NCBI GenBank assembly: GCA_019359395.1 | Contig: JAHHHK010000002.1 | Location: 289,559-353,558 of the forward strand | Source: Komarekiella atlantica HA4396-MV6 | GTDB lineage: Bacteria > Cyanobacteriota > Cyanobacteriia > Cyanobacteriales > Nostocaceae | Length of the DNA: 64,000 nucleotides | Reading direction: 5' to 3' | Part shown: in pieces, positions 47,745-56,007 of the stretch | How positions within the stretch are numbered: position 1 is the stretch's first letter | Layout: each line of letters begins with the position of its first letter | Position numbers and translations under genes: made by a program | Notes under the pieces: generated by a model | The model's input: the letters and a program-made list of their open reading frames with translations, nothing else | Told to the model about the DNA's origin: nothing | The model's database searches: none

Positions 47745-49214
47745 ATGCCTAGCAAAAAATCTAGCACACATGATCCCCGTAAAGGCGAATGGGATGGTAC
47801 ACCAATTGAGCAATGGGAGCCATCTAAGTGGAAGCAATGGAAATCTAAACACTCTGCATCAGATGAAGGGGCCAGGATAGAGCGTGAGTATCTTAGGATA
47901 AAACACGCTGTTCAGCAAGCTAACTTTGCTTTAAGTCTAGATAGAGTGAAGATTAAACTTAAGCTAACTAGTGACAAATCTATTGGTTTACAAGGGACTT
48001 TTCCATGTAAACCTGGTGATATTGGAAAAAATGGTAGTCCCAATAGGCAATATACCATTTCATTTGGTTTTGTTGCTAATGATGCTGGAGTAAAAACTGC
48101 TGTAATCAAAGCGCGGGAATTAGATTTATTGCTAATGACAAAGCAATTTCAGTGGACGCCATATTTGCTAGGTAAGCAAGCACAGAAAATAGAATTATTA
48201 GATGAGGAAAAACCCGCTAGACTCATCAGAGAATTAATTGAGGAATATGAAAGAGAATTTTGGAAAACTCATGAGAATAATAGGCAAGGAATACGTACTT
48301 GGGAAAGTCATTACATGAGGCATCTCAAAAAACTCCCTCAAGATGTTTCCATGTCTCTAGAGGCGCTAGAGGAAGCATTAAAAAAGACTAAGCCTAATAC
48401 ATCGGCTAGGTTCTTTTTGGCGTGGCAACTAAAAAAGTTTTGTGAATTCTGCGGTGTTAACGGATTTAAAACAATCAATACGTATGCAACTCCCAAGCCT
48501 AATCCTACTATTCGGAAAGTTCCGTTAGATGAGAAAATTCTCCAAGGATTTATCAAAATAGGTACGCCATTATCAGCCTATGCTAGTAAGGATAACATGA
48601 CACAACCAGAACAATGGCAATGGGCGTATGGTATGTTAGCAACTTATGGATTAAGACCACATGAATTATTTGCTGTAGATGTAGAAGCGTTCCTAAAAAC
48701 AGCAAATACTTTTCATTTAGTAACTTTGAATCCTAGCCTGACAGAAGGTACTAAGACTGGTGAGCGGAGTTGTGGTATTCCCCCGTTACATCCCCATTGG
48801 GTAGAATTATTTGATTTAAAGAATATTAGATTACCTTATAATAAAGGAAAGCTTAGTAATAAGACTGCAAAAATTCATATAAAATTCAGAACCTCTGATA
48901 TAGGGTTTAGTCCTTATGATTTACGTCATGCTTATGCAATACGTGGACATCGTTTGAGAGTTCCCATCAAAACAATGGCAGATTACATGGGGCATACAGT
49001 ACAAGAGCATACCAAGACTTATCAAAGATGGATGAATGAGGATGCTAACTTGGAAATTTATCAAGAAGTAGTTATTCATAGGCAAGGTATAACGAAGGAA
49101 GCTTTAAAATCAATAATTAGTGAGTTAGAAGCTGAGAATAATACACTCAAGGCTGAAAATGCAACACTCAAAGGGTTGTTAATTCAGCATCAATTAGGTG
49201 AATTGCTGAGTTAA
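47745..49214 (+). CDS. Tyrosine site-specific recombinase
   Basis: 489 residues. Catalytic-domain residues: Arg in ATYGLRPHELFAVD, HxxR in SPYDLRHAYAIRGH, then GH in MADYMGHTVQEHTKTYQRW with the nucleophilic Tyr. A C-terminal leucine-zipper-like helix (LEAENNTLKAENATLKGLL) follows. Length and layout resemble the cyanobacterial XisA/XisC excision recombinases more than short phage integrases, though this is only by eye. It probably moved the island carrying parA and its partner. No att site could be fixed. Confidence 0.88.
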   Translation: MPSKKSSTHDPRKGEWDGTPIEQWEPSKWKQWKSKHSASDEGARIEREYLRIKHAVQQANFALSLDRVKIKLKLTSDKSIGLQGTFPCKPGDIGKNGSPNRQYTISFGFVANDAGVKTAVIKARELDLLLMTKQFQWTPYLLGKQAQKIELLDEEKPARLIRELIEEYEREFWKTHENNRQGIRTWESHYMRHLKKLPQDVSMSLEALEEALKKTKPNTSARFFLAWQLKKFCEFCGVNGFKTINTYATPKPNPTIRKVPLDEKILQGFIKIGTPLSAYASKDNMTQPEQWQWAYGMLATYGLRPHELFAVDVEAFLKTANTFHLVTLNPSLTEGTKTGERSCGIPPLHPHWVELFDLKNIRLPYNKGKLSNKTAKIHIKFRTSDIGFSPYDLRHAYAIRGHRLRVPIKTMADYMGHTVQEHTKTYQRWMNEDANLEIYQEVVIHRQGITKEALKSIISELEAENNTLKAENATLKGLLIQHQLGELLS

Positions 49215-49277
49215 GTTGCAGAGTCTCATTGCAAATATAGCAGTTTTCACTTGAGTAAGGTACAAGAAGAAGTAAAG

Positions 49278-49856
49278 TTATTCCCAAACGATTTGCAAAT
49301 CTAAAAGAAAACCTTGTAATATGTCCTCTCCTGATAATTCTGTAGGAGATTCTAGAACTTCTACTTCTTTGCCTTGGTGATATATTTCAACTTGCCGTGC
49401 TTTTCGGTTAATTAACCAGCCAAGTTTTACTTGATTATCTATATATTCTTGCATTTTGGCTTGTGTTTCTTGCAAGATATCAGTTGGTGACATTAACTCT
49501 AAAACAAAATCTGGGGCAATGGGAGGAAACTTTTCTTTTTGTTCAGGCGTAAGTGTATCCCATCTATCTTTTCGTATCCAAGCAACATCAGGAGAGCGCT
49601 TTGCACCGCTGGGTAGTTTAAAACAGGTGGAAGAATCAAAGCACACACCTAATTTAGTTTTGCGGTTCCAAATGACAAAATCAGCAGCTATTTCAATATT
49701 GCGGTTTCCTGTTTCTCCTCCTGTGGGTGGCATGATAATTAATTCTCCGTTGGCGTTGCGCTCAAATTTGACATCAGGGTTCTCCCGACACAGTTGATAA
49801 AATTGGTCATCGGTTAATTCAAAAATTGAGTTGAAGTTGACTGTAATGGCTGTCAT
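49278..49856 (-). CDS. Uma2 family endonuclease (DUF820)
   Basis: 192 residues. PD-(D/E)XK-like fold: FELTDDQFYQLCRENPDVKFERNANGELIIMPPTGGETGNRN, SPDVAWIRKDRW, PDFVLELMSPTD with the acidic/Glu pair, and QEYIDNQVKLGWLINRKARQVEIY. Uma2 genes are present in dozens of copies per cyanobacterial genome and their targets are unknown. Intact. Confidence 0.9.
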   Translation of the reverse strand: MTAITVNFNSIFELTDDQFYQLCRENPDVKFERNANGELIIMPPTGGETGNRNIEIAADFVIWNRKTKLGVCFDSSTCFKLPSGAKRSPDVAWIRKDRWDTLTPEQKEKFPPIAPDFVLELMSPTDILQETQAKMQEYIDNQVKLGWLINRKARQVEIYHQGKEVEVLESPTELSGEDILQGFLLDLQIVWE

Positions 49857-50078
49857 GGCGATTATATTTGGTATGACATCGACCTATATAGTTAGAGTTT
49901 TAAGCTAATATATATGAATAAATTCAGATCATACTTAATGTTGTATATACAAAAAATACAGATATAAAGCAGTTACAGTACTTTATGATAAAACCTAAGA
50001 TTTATTCTAGCTTTTTGTCAAAATTTAAATTTATTGAAGTTAGTACTATGCAGGTTAACTTTAGAAGCGAGGAAGGTT

Positions 50079-50699
50079 ATGTTACTTGAACTCAACCAAC
50101 TAATTGTACCTGCTGGTCATCAGTTGCTAATTAAAAATATATCCTGGTCAGGATATAAACATATTTTAGCAGAATTGGGTGAAAATCGCAGTTCTCGGAT
50201 ATCTTACAATCAAGGAATGCTAGAAATAATGGCTCCATTACCAGGGCATGAGGTAGCTAAGGTTCTTATTGGAGACTTAGTAAAAGTTCTCCTAGAAGAA
50301 CTTGATATTGAGTTTTGGAGTTTGGGATCTACAACTTTTAATAAAGAAAAAATGGATGCTGGGGTAGAACCTGATGATTGTTTTTACATCCAAAACGAAG
50401 CTGCTGTTTGAGGTAAGGACAGAATTGATTTAATAGTTGACCCACCCTCAGATTTAGCAATCAAAATTGATATTACTTCTCGCACTCGCTTTAATAATTA
50501 TGAAGTATTAGGAGTCCCGGAATTGTGGCGGTGGAATGGAACTAAGCTAGAAATCAACGTTTTGACTAACGGGAAATATGTAAAATCTCTTACTAGTTCT
50601 ATTTTTCCCGATTTACTCATTACTCAAGCTATTCCTGAATACTTAATACGTAGTAAAATTGATGGTAGGAATGCATCGATGAAAGCATTTCGTGCTTAG
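50079..50699 (+). pseudogene. Uma2 family endonuclease gene broken by one stop codon
   Basis: From ATG 50079 to TAG 50697-50699 the frame is open for 206 codons except a single TGA at 50409-50411, in the middle of the conserved core. Before it: GMLEIMAPLPGHE, PDDCFYI; after it: DRIDLIVDPPSDLAIKIDITSRTRFNNYEVLGVPELWRW. The Arg expected at the stop is one C-to-T change (CGA to TGA). Downstream codons remain conserved, so the break is recent. Confidence 0.85.
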
Positions 50700-50726
50700 G
50701 TGAGGGAGTAAATATGATTTAATCAC

Positions 50727-50800
50727 GCAGAGACGCAGCGAAAAGTTCTGAAGGAGGGTTTCCCTCCGTAGGAAACTTTTCAAGACAGAGGCGCAGAGAT
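50727..50800. repeat. Dispersed repeat, simple copy
   Basis: ACGCAGAGACGCAGCG...GGAGGGTTTCCCTCC...AAGACAGAGGCGCAGAG. The same outer unit as at 10570-10740 but without the inner GAGACGCTAACGCG block, showing that the element is composite. The gap 50700-51020 holds no gene. Confidence 0.7.
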
Positions 50801-51020
50801 TAAAAATACACTCCTGGCTAAATATACAGTTTTGTAAATTTGTGGACAATTGAGGGTTTAAGTTTAAACGCAAAGGGGCGCAGAGCAGCGCAAAGTTTGT
50901 TTGAGTCCATTCGCTAGGATCAATAAAACTGCAACTGCTTATGCATTTTCTACAATTCGCACTTGTTGCTACCCTGTTTGTCTAAAATAGTGATGGAAAA
51001 ACACGTTTACACATGAATCT

Positions 51021-51302
51021 ATGAATGTGTCCTTAACTCCAGAGCTTGAGCAATTCATCCAAAGTCAGATTGAAAGTGGTAAGTATGCAACGGCAGAGGA
51101 GTTAATTGTTGATGCTCTCAAAGTGTTTGCAGCAGGGAAACATCTTGACAAAGGTCACATTGAAACGCCAATAAAGCCAAAAACACCAGAAGAATTGGGC
51201 TGGCCTCCTGGTTTTTTTGAACAGACGGCTGGTTGTTTGCAAGATGATCCTCTAGTGAGATATCCCCAAGATGAATATGAAAACCGGGGGACGATTGAGT
51301 GA
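51021..51302 (+). CDS. ParD-like antitoxin (RHH)
   Basis: 93 residues: VSLTPELEQFIQSQIESGKYATAEELIVDALKVF is the standard ParD/CopG ribbon-helix-helix N-terminus, and the C-terminal extension (GHIETPIKPKTPEELGWPPGFFEQTAG) would be the toxin-binding tail. The stop codon overlaps the GTG of the following toxin fragment. Because that toxin is truncated, the antitoxin now stands alone. Confidence 0.85.
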   Translation: MNVSLTPELEQFIQSQIESGKYATAEELIVDALKVFAAGKHLDKGHIETPIKPKTPEELGWPPGFFEQTAGCLQDDPLVRYPQDEYENRGTIE

Positions 51303-51385
51303 TTTATTTATTAGATACCAATGCTTGCATTGTTTATCTAAATCGTTCAAGATGTACGCCCGATAAATTCCCATCTATCAGCTAG
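51299..51385 (+). pseudogene. Truncated VapC-type PIN toxin fragment
   Basis: The GTG at 51299 opens IYLLDTNACIVYLNRS, the typical VapC N-terminus with the first catalytic Asp, then the frame enters unrelated repeat DNA and stops at 51383. About 115 residues of the PIN domain are gone. A 29-bp repeat begins exactly where homology ends. Confidence 0.8.
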
Positions 51386-51390
51386 TAGCT

Positions 51391-52143
51391 AGTAGGTTGG
51401 GTTGAGGAACGAAACCCAACTCAATCATTGACGGTAGCCTTTGTAAATAGTAGGTTAAGTTGAGGCATAAAACCCAAGCCTCAGAAATTAACCAAATGCA
51501 ATATCGCCGAGCCACAATACAAGGTGGCACTTATTTTTTTACACTCGTAACCCATAACAGACAAAAACTATTATGCTTACCGACAAACGTATCTTTATTG
51601 AGAAATGCTTTTCGGTATGTAATGAGACAACACCCATTTATAATTGATGCCTTTGTTTTATTACCTGATCACCTGCACTGTATTTGGACATTACCACAGG
51701 GCGATCGCAATTTTTCTACTCGTTGGCGTTTGATCAAAAGCTATTTTAGCCGACAATGCGATACTCTATCACAAGAAAACCTCTCTACTTCTAGGCAACA
51801 GAAAAAAGAGCGGGCAATTTGGCAACGTCGTTTTTGGGAACACTTGATCAAAGACGAGGTAGATTTTAAGAATCATGTTGAATACATTCACTATAATCCT
51901 GTTAAACATGGTTTGGTGCAAGCTCCAAAGGATTGGGAATATTCAAGCTTTCATTGTTCTGTGCGTCAAGGTACGTATGACAGCATCTGGGGCGCTGGAG
52001 AGGAAATTGTATTTGAGGCTAATATCGGTAAAGAGTAGCCTGTAGCCTGTAGCCTGTAGGTTGGGTTGAACGTAGTGAAACCCAACATTAGCACTGGATG
52101 TTGCGGTTGAAATGTTGGGTTTCGTTCCTCAACCCAACCTACT
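51391..52143 (+). mobile_element. RAYT transposon with perfect 30-bp inverted ends
   Basis: Bases 51391-51420 and 52114-52143 are exact reverse complements (30 bp; AGTAGGTTGGG...ACCCAAC type). Between them lie a REP-associated tyrosine transposase gene and further GTTGGGTT/AACCCAAC hairpins. The size is 753 bp. No target-site duplication is evident beyond AGT/ACT ends. Confidence 0.85.
51496..52038 (+). CDS. REP-associated tyrosine transposase (Y1, IS200-like)
   Basis: 180 residues from the ATG at 51496, which starts the conserved MQYRRATIQGGTYFFTLVT; the track start 12 codons upstream lies in the repeat. The HUH metal motif is LLPDHLHCIW and the nucleophile region is EYIHYNPVKHGLV, where Tyr of HYNP is typical of RAYTs. 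It cuts single-stranded REP DNA and moves REP sequences. The gene looks intact. Confidence 0.9.
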   Translation: MQYRRATIQGGTYFFTLVTHNRQKLLCLPTNVSLLRNAFRYVMRQHPFIIDAFVLLPDHLHCIWTLPQGDRNFSTRWRLIKSYFSRQCDTLSQENLSTSRQQKKERAIWQRRFWEHLIKDEVDFKNHVEYIHYNPVKHGLVQAPKDWEYSSFHCSVRQGTYDSIWGAGEEIVFEANIGKE

Positions 52144-52483
52144 GCTATTCATCCATTTGTTGCAATGACTCAAGCATTAGTTATAAATGAAATAGCATTT
52201 GCTACAAATGCTCTAACGATTGCTGTAATTGCTTATATATTTCCTGCAATGACTTAAGCATTCCTTATAAATGAAAAAGCATTTGCTGTAATTGCTTTGA
52301 TTATTTGTGATTGAAGTAGTTGAGATTTGTTAGAGTCAAACAACTGTTCGGTTTTGCAACCTACCAAGCTATTTGACTCGGTTTGATTTTCGAGCAGAGT
52401 CACCCCTGTCACCGGAACAGGTCTGGACTCCCTTCTGTACGCCCGATAAATTCCCATTTATCAGTTCTGACTTTTGGGAGTGC
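52144..52483. other. Repeat-containing gap between RAYT and caspase gene
   Basis: GCAATGACT(C/T)AAGCATT...ATAAATGAAA-AGCATTTGCT occurs twice, 84 nt apart (52162 and 52246). A 29-bp sequence at 52436-52464 repeats 51353-51381 with one mismatch and contains a GATAAAT/ATTTATC hairpin. No gene recognised. Confidence 0.6.
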
Positions 52484-54490
52484 TCACGCAACCACACCCA
52501 CCACCCGAAAACCAATATTGAGGAAACGAGTAACTGTGGCATTTCCATAGCGATCAGCAGAACGGCAATTCCACGGATTGTAATTCCACGAACCACCGCG
52601 CAGCAGCCGAGAATTAGAACCGTCTAATAGCCAAGTAAAGATATCTCCACTACTCAACCAAGCACTGCCATCAGTGGGTGCGCCTTGGTAATTGTTATTT
52701 TGATAATCTTGACACCACTCCCAAACATTACCGTGCATATCGTATAAACCAAAAGCGTTTGGTGGAAAACTCCCCACTTTTGTTGTTTTGTTGCGATATT
52801 GGCCTTGTGGTGCAGAAGCATATGTATAGTTGCCGTCGTAGTTTGCTAAATCAGTGGTAATAGTCTCGCCAAAGTAAAAAGGCGTAGTGGTTCCAGCACG
52901 ACAAGCATACTCCCATTCGGCTTCGCTAGGTAGTCGGTAGGTACGTCCCGTCTTCTTGCTTAACTTTTTACAGAATTCTACAGCATCATTCCAATTCACC
53001 TGTTCCACAGGTTGATTTCCACCATTTGTTTTGAAATTGGAAGGATTACTTCCCATGATTGCTTGATACTGTGCTTGGGTGATTTCATATTTACCCATAA
53101 AGAATCCAGCAACTTTTACTTGATGTTGCGGCCCTTCATCTGATTCTCGTTCCTTTTCCCCCGCTGGTGAACCCATCATAAAGGTTCCCCCTGGTATCTG
53201 CACCATTTCTAAGGTGACACTATCCCCCAAATCTTCAACAAAGTATTTCGCTTCACTTTCACTGCGGTTGGTGATATTTCCCTGTGCATCTACTTTTACC
53301 ACTTCAAATGGAAAAGTTTTTAGGCGATTTTGGGAAGTGGGAGACGAGATAACAGGATTTTCTGGTTTAGCTGGTGTTGTCGTGGTGGTGTCGCTCGTGC
53401 TGCTTTCTCCTGAATTAGGCTGTAATAGACGTGGTACTACAATTGCCAAACCCAACCCACCCCCTATAAACCCAACAGTTTGAATCACCCGCCGCCGTGA
53501 CAAGTTAAGCCGTGGCGGTGTCGTTGAAGGTTTTGGAGTAATAGGTGGTTTAAATCCTTTACCAGAATTCTGAGCAGGCTGACTAGGCGGTGGTGAAGGT
53601 AGCTGTCTAAGTCTTTGTAAAGCCCTTATAGCTTCTATATCCTGACCAGAAGCCGCAGCATTTACCCGAATCCATAACTGCTCAGCCAAATCCACATCCC
53701 CTTCATCTTTAGCTCGATAAGCATCATTTTTCAGTGTGGCAATATCAGCTAAAGTTGCATATCGCGGTACAAGTATTAGATGGGACTTATTTACAGGTTC
53801 AGCAATAATATAAGGTGTCTGCCTCGCATTCTTATGCTGCCGAACAATTTCTGGCACGCGAACATTTAGATACTGATTTAATCTTTCAACGGTAGCGCAT
53901 TGACCTTGTATTCCTAACCCTTCCAGTAGTGCATGGGTAAAAGCTCCTTGTTGTAAAGCATCAATTTCATAAGAATACTCCTGCGGAATACAAGAAAAAA
54001 TGCTGATGACTCCTTGTTGACGTGCTTCTTCTGCGGTTTGTCGCCCAATGCCTTCGCCAGCACGAGTGCTCAGACTACGACAAGCATCCAAAATCAAAAC
54101 AACATTATCAGCACCACAGCGACGCAGGCGTTCAGTCACAAGGTTAATAGAAATCGCTGTGTTTTCTATTTCCTCTGGGTCGCCATCACAGGGCATGAGA
54201 TAATCACGGTCAGCGTGTCTTATTCCATGACCACTGAAGAAAAACCAAAAATTATCTCCGGCTCCCATGAAGGGAGTTTCAAATAATTGCCGCAAGGCTC
54301 GCAGTAAGTTAGTGCGGGTTGGGTGAGTCGAATTATCAGGTGAGTCATCCGAGAAGAAATAAACTCGCTCGAATCCTGCCTCATTTCTCAGAAACTCCTG
54401 CATTAACTGTGCATCCCGCTTGGCATAGTTCAGCGGTTGCAAGTAATTGTACTGGTTAATTCCGATCGCGATCGCCCAATTCTTAGCCAT
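52484..54490 (-). CDS. Metacaspase-like protease fused to SUMF1/FGE domain
   Basis: 668 residues. Residues 1-240 are a caspase-family domain with catalytic His88 (FFFSGHGIRHA) and Cys137 (LILDACRSL). A Pro-rich linker and an internal SRRR-led membrane helix (about 335-355) follow. Residues 430-668 are an FGE-sulfatase/SUMF1 C-type-lectin-like domain (GGTFMMGSPAGEKERESDEGP, YRLPSEAEWEYACRAGTTTPF, NVWEWCQDY). The tail after LLRGGSW looks like a DGR variable region. It lies 1 nt from the Trypco1-like gene upstream, so the two form an operon. The membrane helix implies tethering, with the lectin-like domain on the far side. Proposed role: immunity or cell-death trigger (inference). Confidence 0.88.
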   Translation of the reverse strand: MAKNWAIAIGINQYNYLQPLNYAKRDAQLMQEFLRNEAGFERVYFFSDDSPDNSTHPTRTNLLRALRQLFETPFMGAGDNFWFFFSGHGIRHADRDYLMPCDGDPEEIENTAISINLVTERLRRCGADNVVLILDACRSLSTRAGEGIGRQTAEEARQQGVISIFSCIPQEYSYEIDALQQGAFTHALLEGLGIQGQCATVERLNQYLNVRVPEIVRQHKNARQTPYIIAEPVNKSHLILVPRYATLADIATLKNDAYRAKDEGDVDLAEQLWIRVNAAASGQDIEAIRALQRLRQLPSPPPSQPAQNSGKGFKPPITPKPSTTPPRLNLSRRRVIQTVGFIGGGLGLAIVVPRLLQPNSGESSTSDTTTTTPAKPENPVISSPTSQNRLKTFPFEVVKVDAQGNITNRSESEAKYFVEDLGDSVTLEMVQIPGGTFMMGSPAGEKERESDEGPQHQVKVAGFFMGKYEITQAQYQAIMGSNPSNFKTNGGNQPVEQVNWNDAVEFCKKLSKKTGRTYRLPSEAEWEYACRAGTTTPFYFGETITTDLANYDGNYTYASAPQGQYRNKTTKVGSFPPNAFGLYDMHGNVWEWCQDYQNNNYQGAPTDGSAWLSSGDIFTWLLDGSNSRLLRGGSWNYNPWNCRSADRYGNATVTRFLNIGFRVVGVVA
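52517..52585 (-). other. Putative DGR variable region at the 3' end of the caspase gene
   Basis: Codons between GGSW and IGFRVV read N-Y-N-P-W-N-C-R-S-A-D-R-Y-G-N-A-T-V-T-R-F-L-N. Eight to ten sites that are Asn (AAC/AAT) in FGE-type templates here carry TAC, GAT, TAT, GCC, GTT, TTC and CTC. These fit substitution at A, though GGA (Gly) and ACA (Thr) need other changes. No template repeat or reverse transcriptase is in the window. Confidence 0.5.
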
Positions 54491-54491
54491 C

Positions 54492-54875
54492 TTACTGCCG
54501 CTTGAACTTTAGCTTAATTGCTCCTTTACCCCCAGCTTTCGCACCAGTTCCAATTAACTTAACTTCGCCTTCTCCATTAATTTCTACCGATAGCTCAATT
54601 TCGTCTAGCTGCATCCCAGAATTAACTTTAGCTTGCTGTTCAGCACGGTTAAACAAGCGCCCCACCACTTGCAGAAAGTGAGTCATTTCTTGCTCTAATT
54701 TTTGAGTGCTAACCTTAACCGCATCTCCTACCCCTTTGCTGCCAGTAGGTTCCCTTACAGTTTCGTCTCTCCAATCCCTGCCGATGCTAATCCCACCTTT
54801 TGCACCTTCAGGAATCGATATTTGAGGAGTTTCATCGGTAACAATCCAAATGGTATCTGAAGGTGTTTCTGACAT
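54492..54875 (-). CDS. Trypsin-co-occurring-domain protein (CU044_2847/Trypco1-like)
   Basis: 127 residues. N-terminal beta segment (DTIWIVTDETPQISIPEGA), amphipathic helix (VKVSTQKLEQEMTHFLQVVGRLFNRAEQQ) and C-terminal two-strand block (MQLDEIELSVEINGEGEVKLIGTGAKAGGKGAIKLKFKRQ). This is the pattern of small adaptor domains found beside trypsin-, caspase- and NTPase-type effectors in bacterial conflict systems. Directly coupled (1 nt) to the caspase gene. Most likely a sensor or adaptor of the protease; the family assignment is by eye. Confidence 0.65.
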   Translation of the reverse strand: MSETPSDTIWIVTDETPQISIPEGAKGGISIGRDWRDETVREPTGSKGVGDAVKVSTQKLEQEMTHFLQVVGRLFNRAEQQAKVNSGMQLDEIELSVEINGEGEVKLIGTGAKAGGKGAIKLKFKRQ

Positions 54876-55133
54876 AATGCCTTAAGTGTTTAGCTAAAAT
54901 CTTCCCATAAATACATATACAACGGTAGAAACAACGATTCCTATACAATGCTATTCACGAAGTAAACGCACTCCATCTGAAGGTGCTTTTGCGATGCTAT
55001 AACCCAGTTTCAATATCATATATAGCTGTATATGTCAAGAGAAAAACAGGAAAGGTAACAGTTAAAAGTAAGAAAAAAGTAAGAAACGATTTTTTTAGAA
55101 AAAGCTGAAAATTAGACAAACTAAGGAAAATTA

Positions 55134-55949
55134 ATGGTACGACCGCGCAGGGTGTTTGCTCAGCATTGGCTCAAAAGTGAAAAAGCTCTAGATGCAATTA
55201 TTAAAGCAGCAGAATGTACACAAGGCGATCGCGTCCTAGAAATTGGGCCAGGAACCGGCATTCTAACTCGCCGATTACTCCCCCTGGTAAAATCCCTAGT
55301 CGCAGTTGAAATAGATTACGACTTATGCAAACTCTTAGCTAAACAACTGGGTAAAACTGAAAATTTTCTACTACTGCAAGGGGATTTTCTCATCCTAGAT
55401 TTACCATCTCATTTGGCAGCATTTCCCAATTTTCAAAAGCCCAATAAAGTAGTAGCTAACATTCCCTACAACATCACAGGCCCAATCATTGAGAAACTAC
55501 TGGGTACGATCGCCAACCCCAACCCTGAACCATTTGATTCGATAGTGCTGTTAGTACAAAAAGAAGTAGCAGAAAGGTTGTATGCTAAACCAGGGTCAAA
55601 AGCCTTTGGAGCGTTAAGCGTGCGGGTGCAGTATTTGGCTAAGTGCGAGTTAATTTGCACAGTTCCAGCAGCAGCATTCCACCCACCGCCAAAAGTAGAT
55701 TCAGCAGTCGTGCGATTGTATCCTCGAAAAATAGAAATACCAGCACTTGATCCAAGACGGTTGGAGAATTTAATCAAGTTGGGATTCGGTGCAAAGCGTA
55801 AAATGTTACGAAATAATTTGCAATCAGTCGTAGAACGCGATCGCCTGACCCACTTACTGGAACAATTAGAAATAAATCCCCAAGTTCGTGCTGAAGACCT
55901 CAGCGTTAACCAATGGGTAACACTGGCTAATTTACTCACCTCTGAGTAG
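55134..55949 (+). CDS. rsmA: 16S rRNA dimethyladenosine transferase
   Basis: 271 residues, dimethylates the two adjacent adenosines in the 3' hairpin of 16S rRNA. AdoMet motif I VLEIGPGTGILTRRLL, motif IV VANIPYNITGPII (NIPY), and C-terminal FHPPPKVDSAVVRL. The usual N-terminal PRKRFGQHWL segment is RPRRVFAQHWLKS. Followed by ispE and a DUF3082 gene in the order common in cyanobacteria. Confidence 0.96.
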   Translation: MVRPRRVFAQHWLKSEKALDAIIKAAECTQGDRVLEIGPGTGILTRRLLPLVKSLVAVEIDYDLCKLLAKQLGKTENFLLLQGDFLILDLPSHLAAFPNFQKPNKVVANIPYNITGPIIEKLLGTIANPNPEPFDSIVLLVQKEVAERLYAKPGSKAFGALSVRVQYLAKCELICTVPAAAFHPPPKVDSAVVRLYPRKIEIPALDPRRLENLIKLGFGAKRKMLRNNLQSVVERDRLTHLLEQLEINPQVRAEDLSVNQWVTLANLLTSE

Positions 55950-56007
55950 TTACAACTCAAAATCGGCTAAACCATAGCTATCCGCACTTCAGTACTCAGC
56001 ACTAAAA

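Noticed and set aside
52036..52062. TAGCCTG repeated three times, considered as a CRISPR-like array
   Set aside because: Only a 7-bp tandem unit without spacers; simple heptad repeat.
52254..52457. Short minus-strand frames right of the RAYT, examined as a DGR reverse transcriptase or accessory gene
   Set aside because: Only 60-75 codons, no RT motif (YxDD) and no accessory-protein pattern; the RT must be elsewhere if the DGR idea holds.
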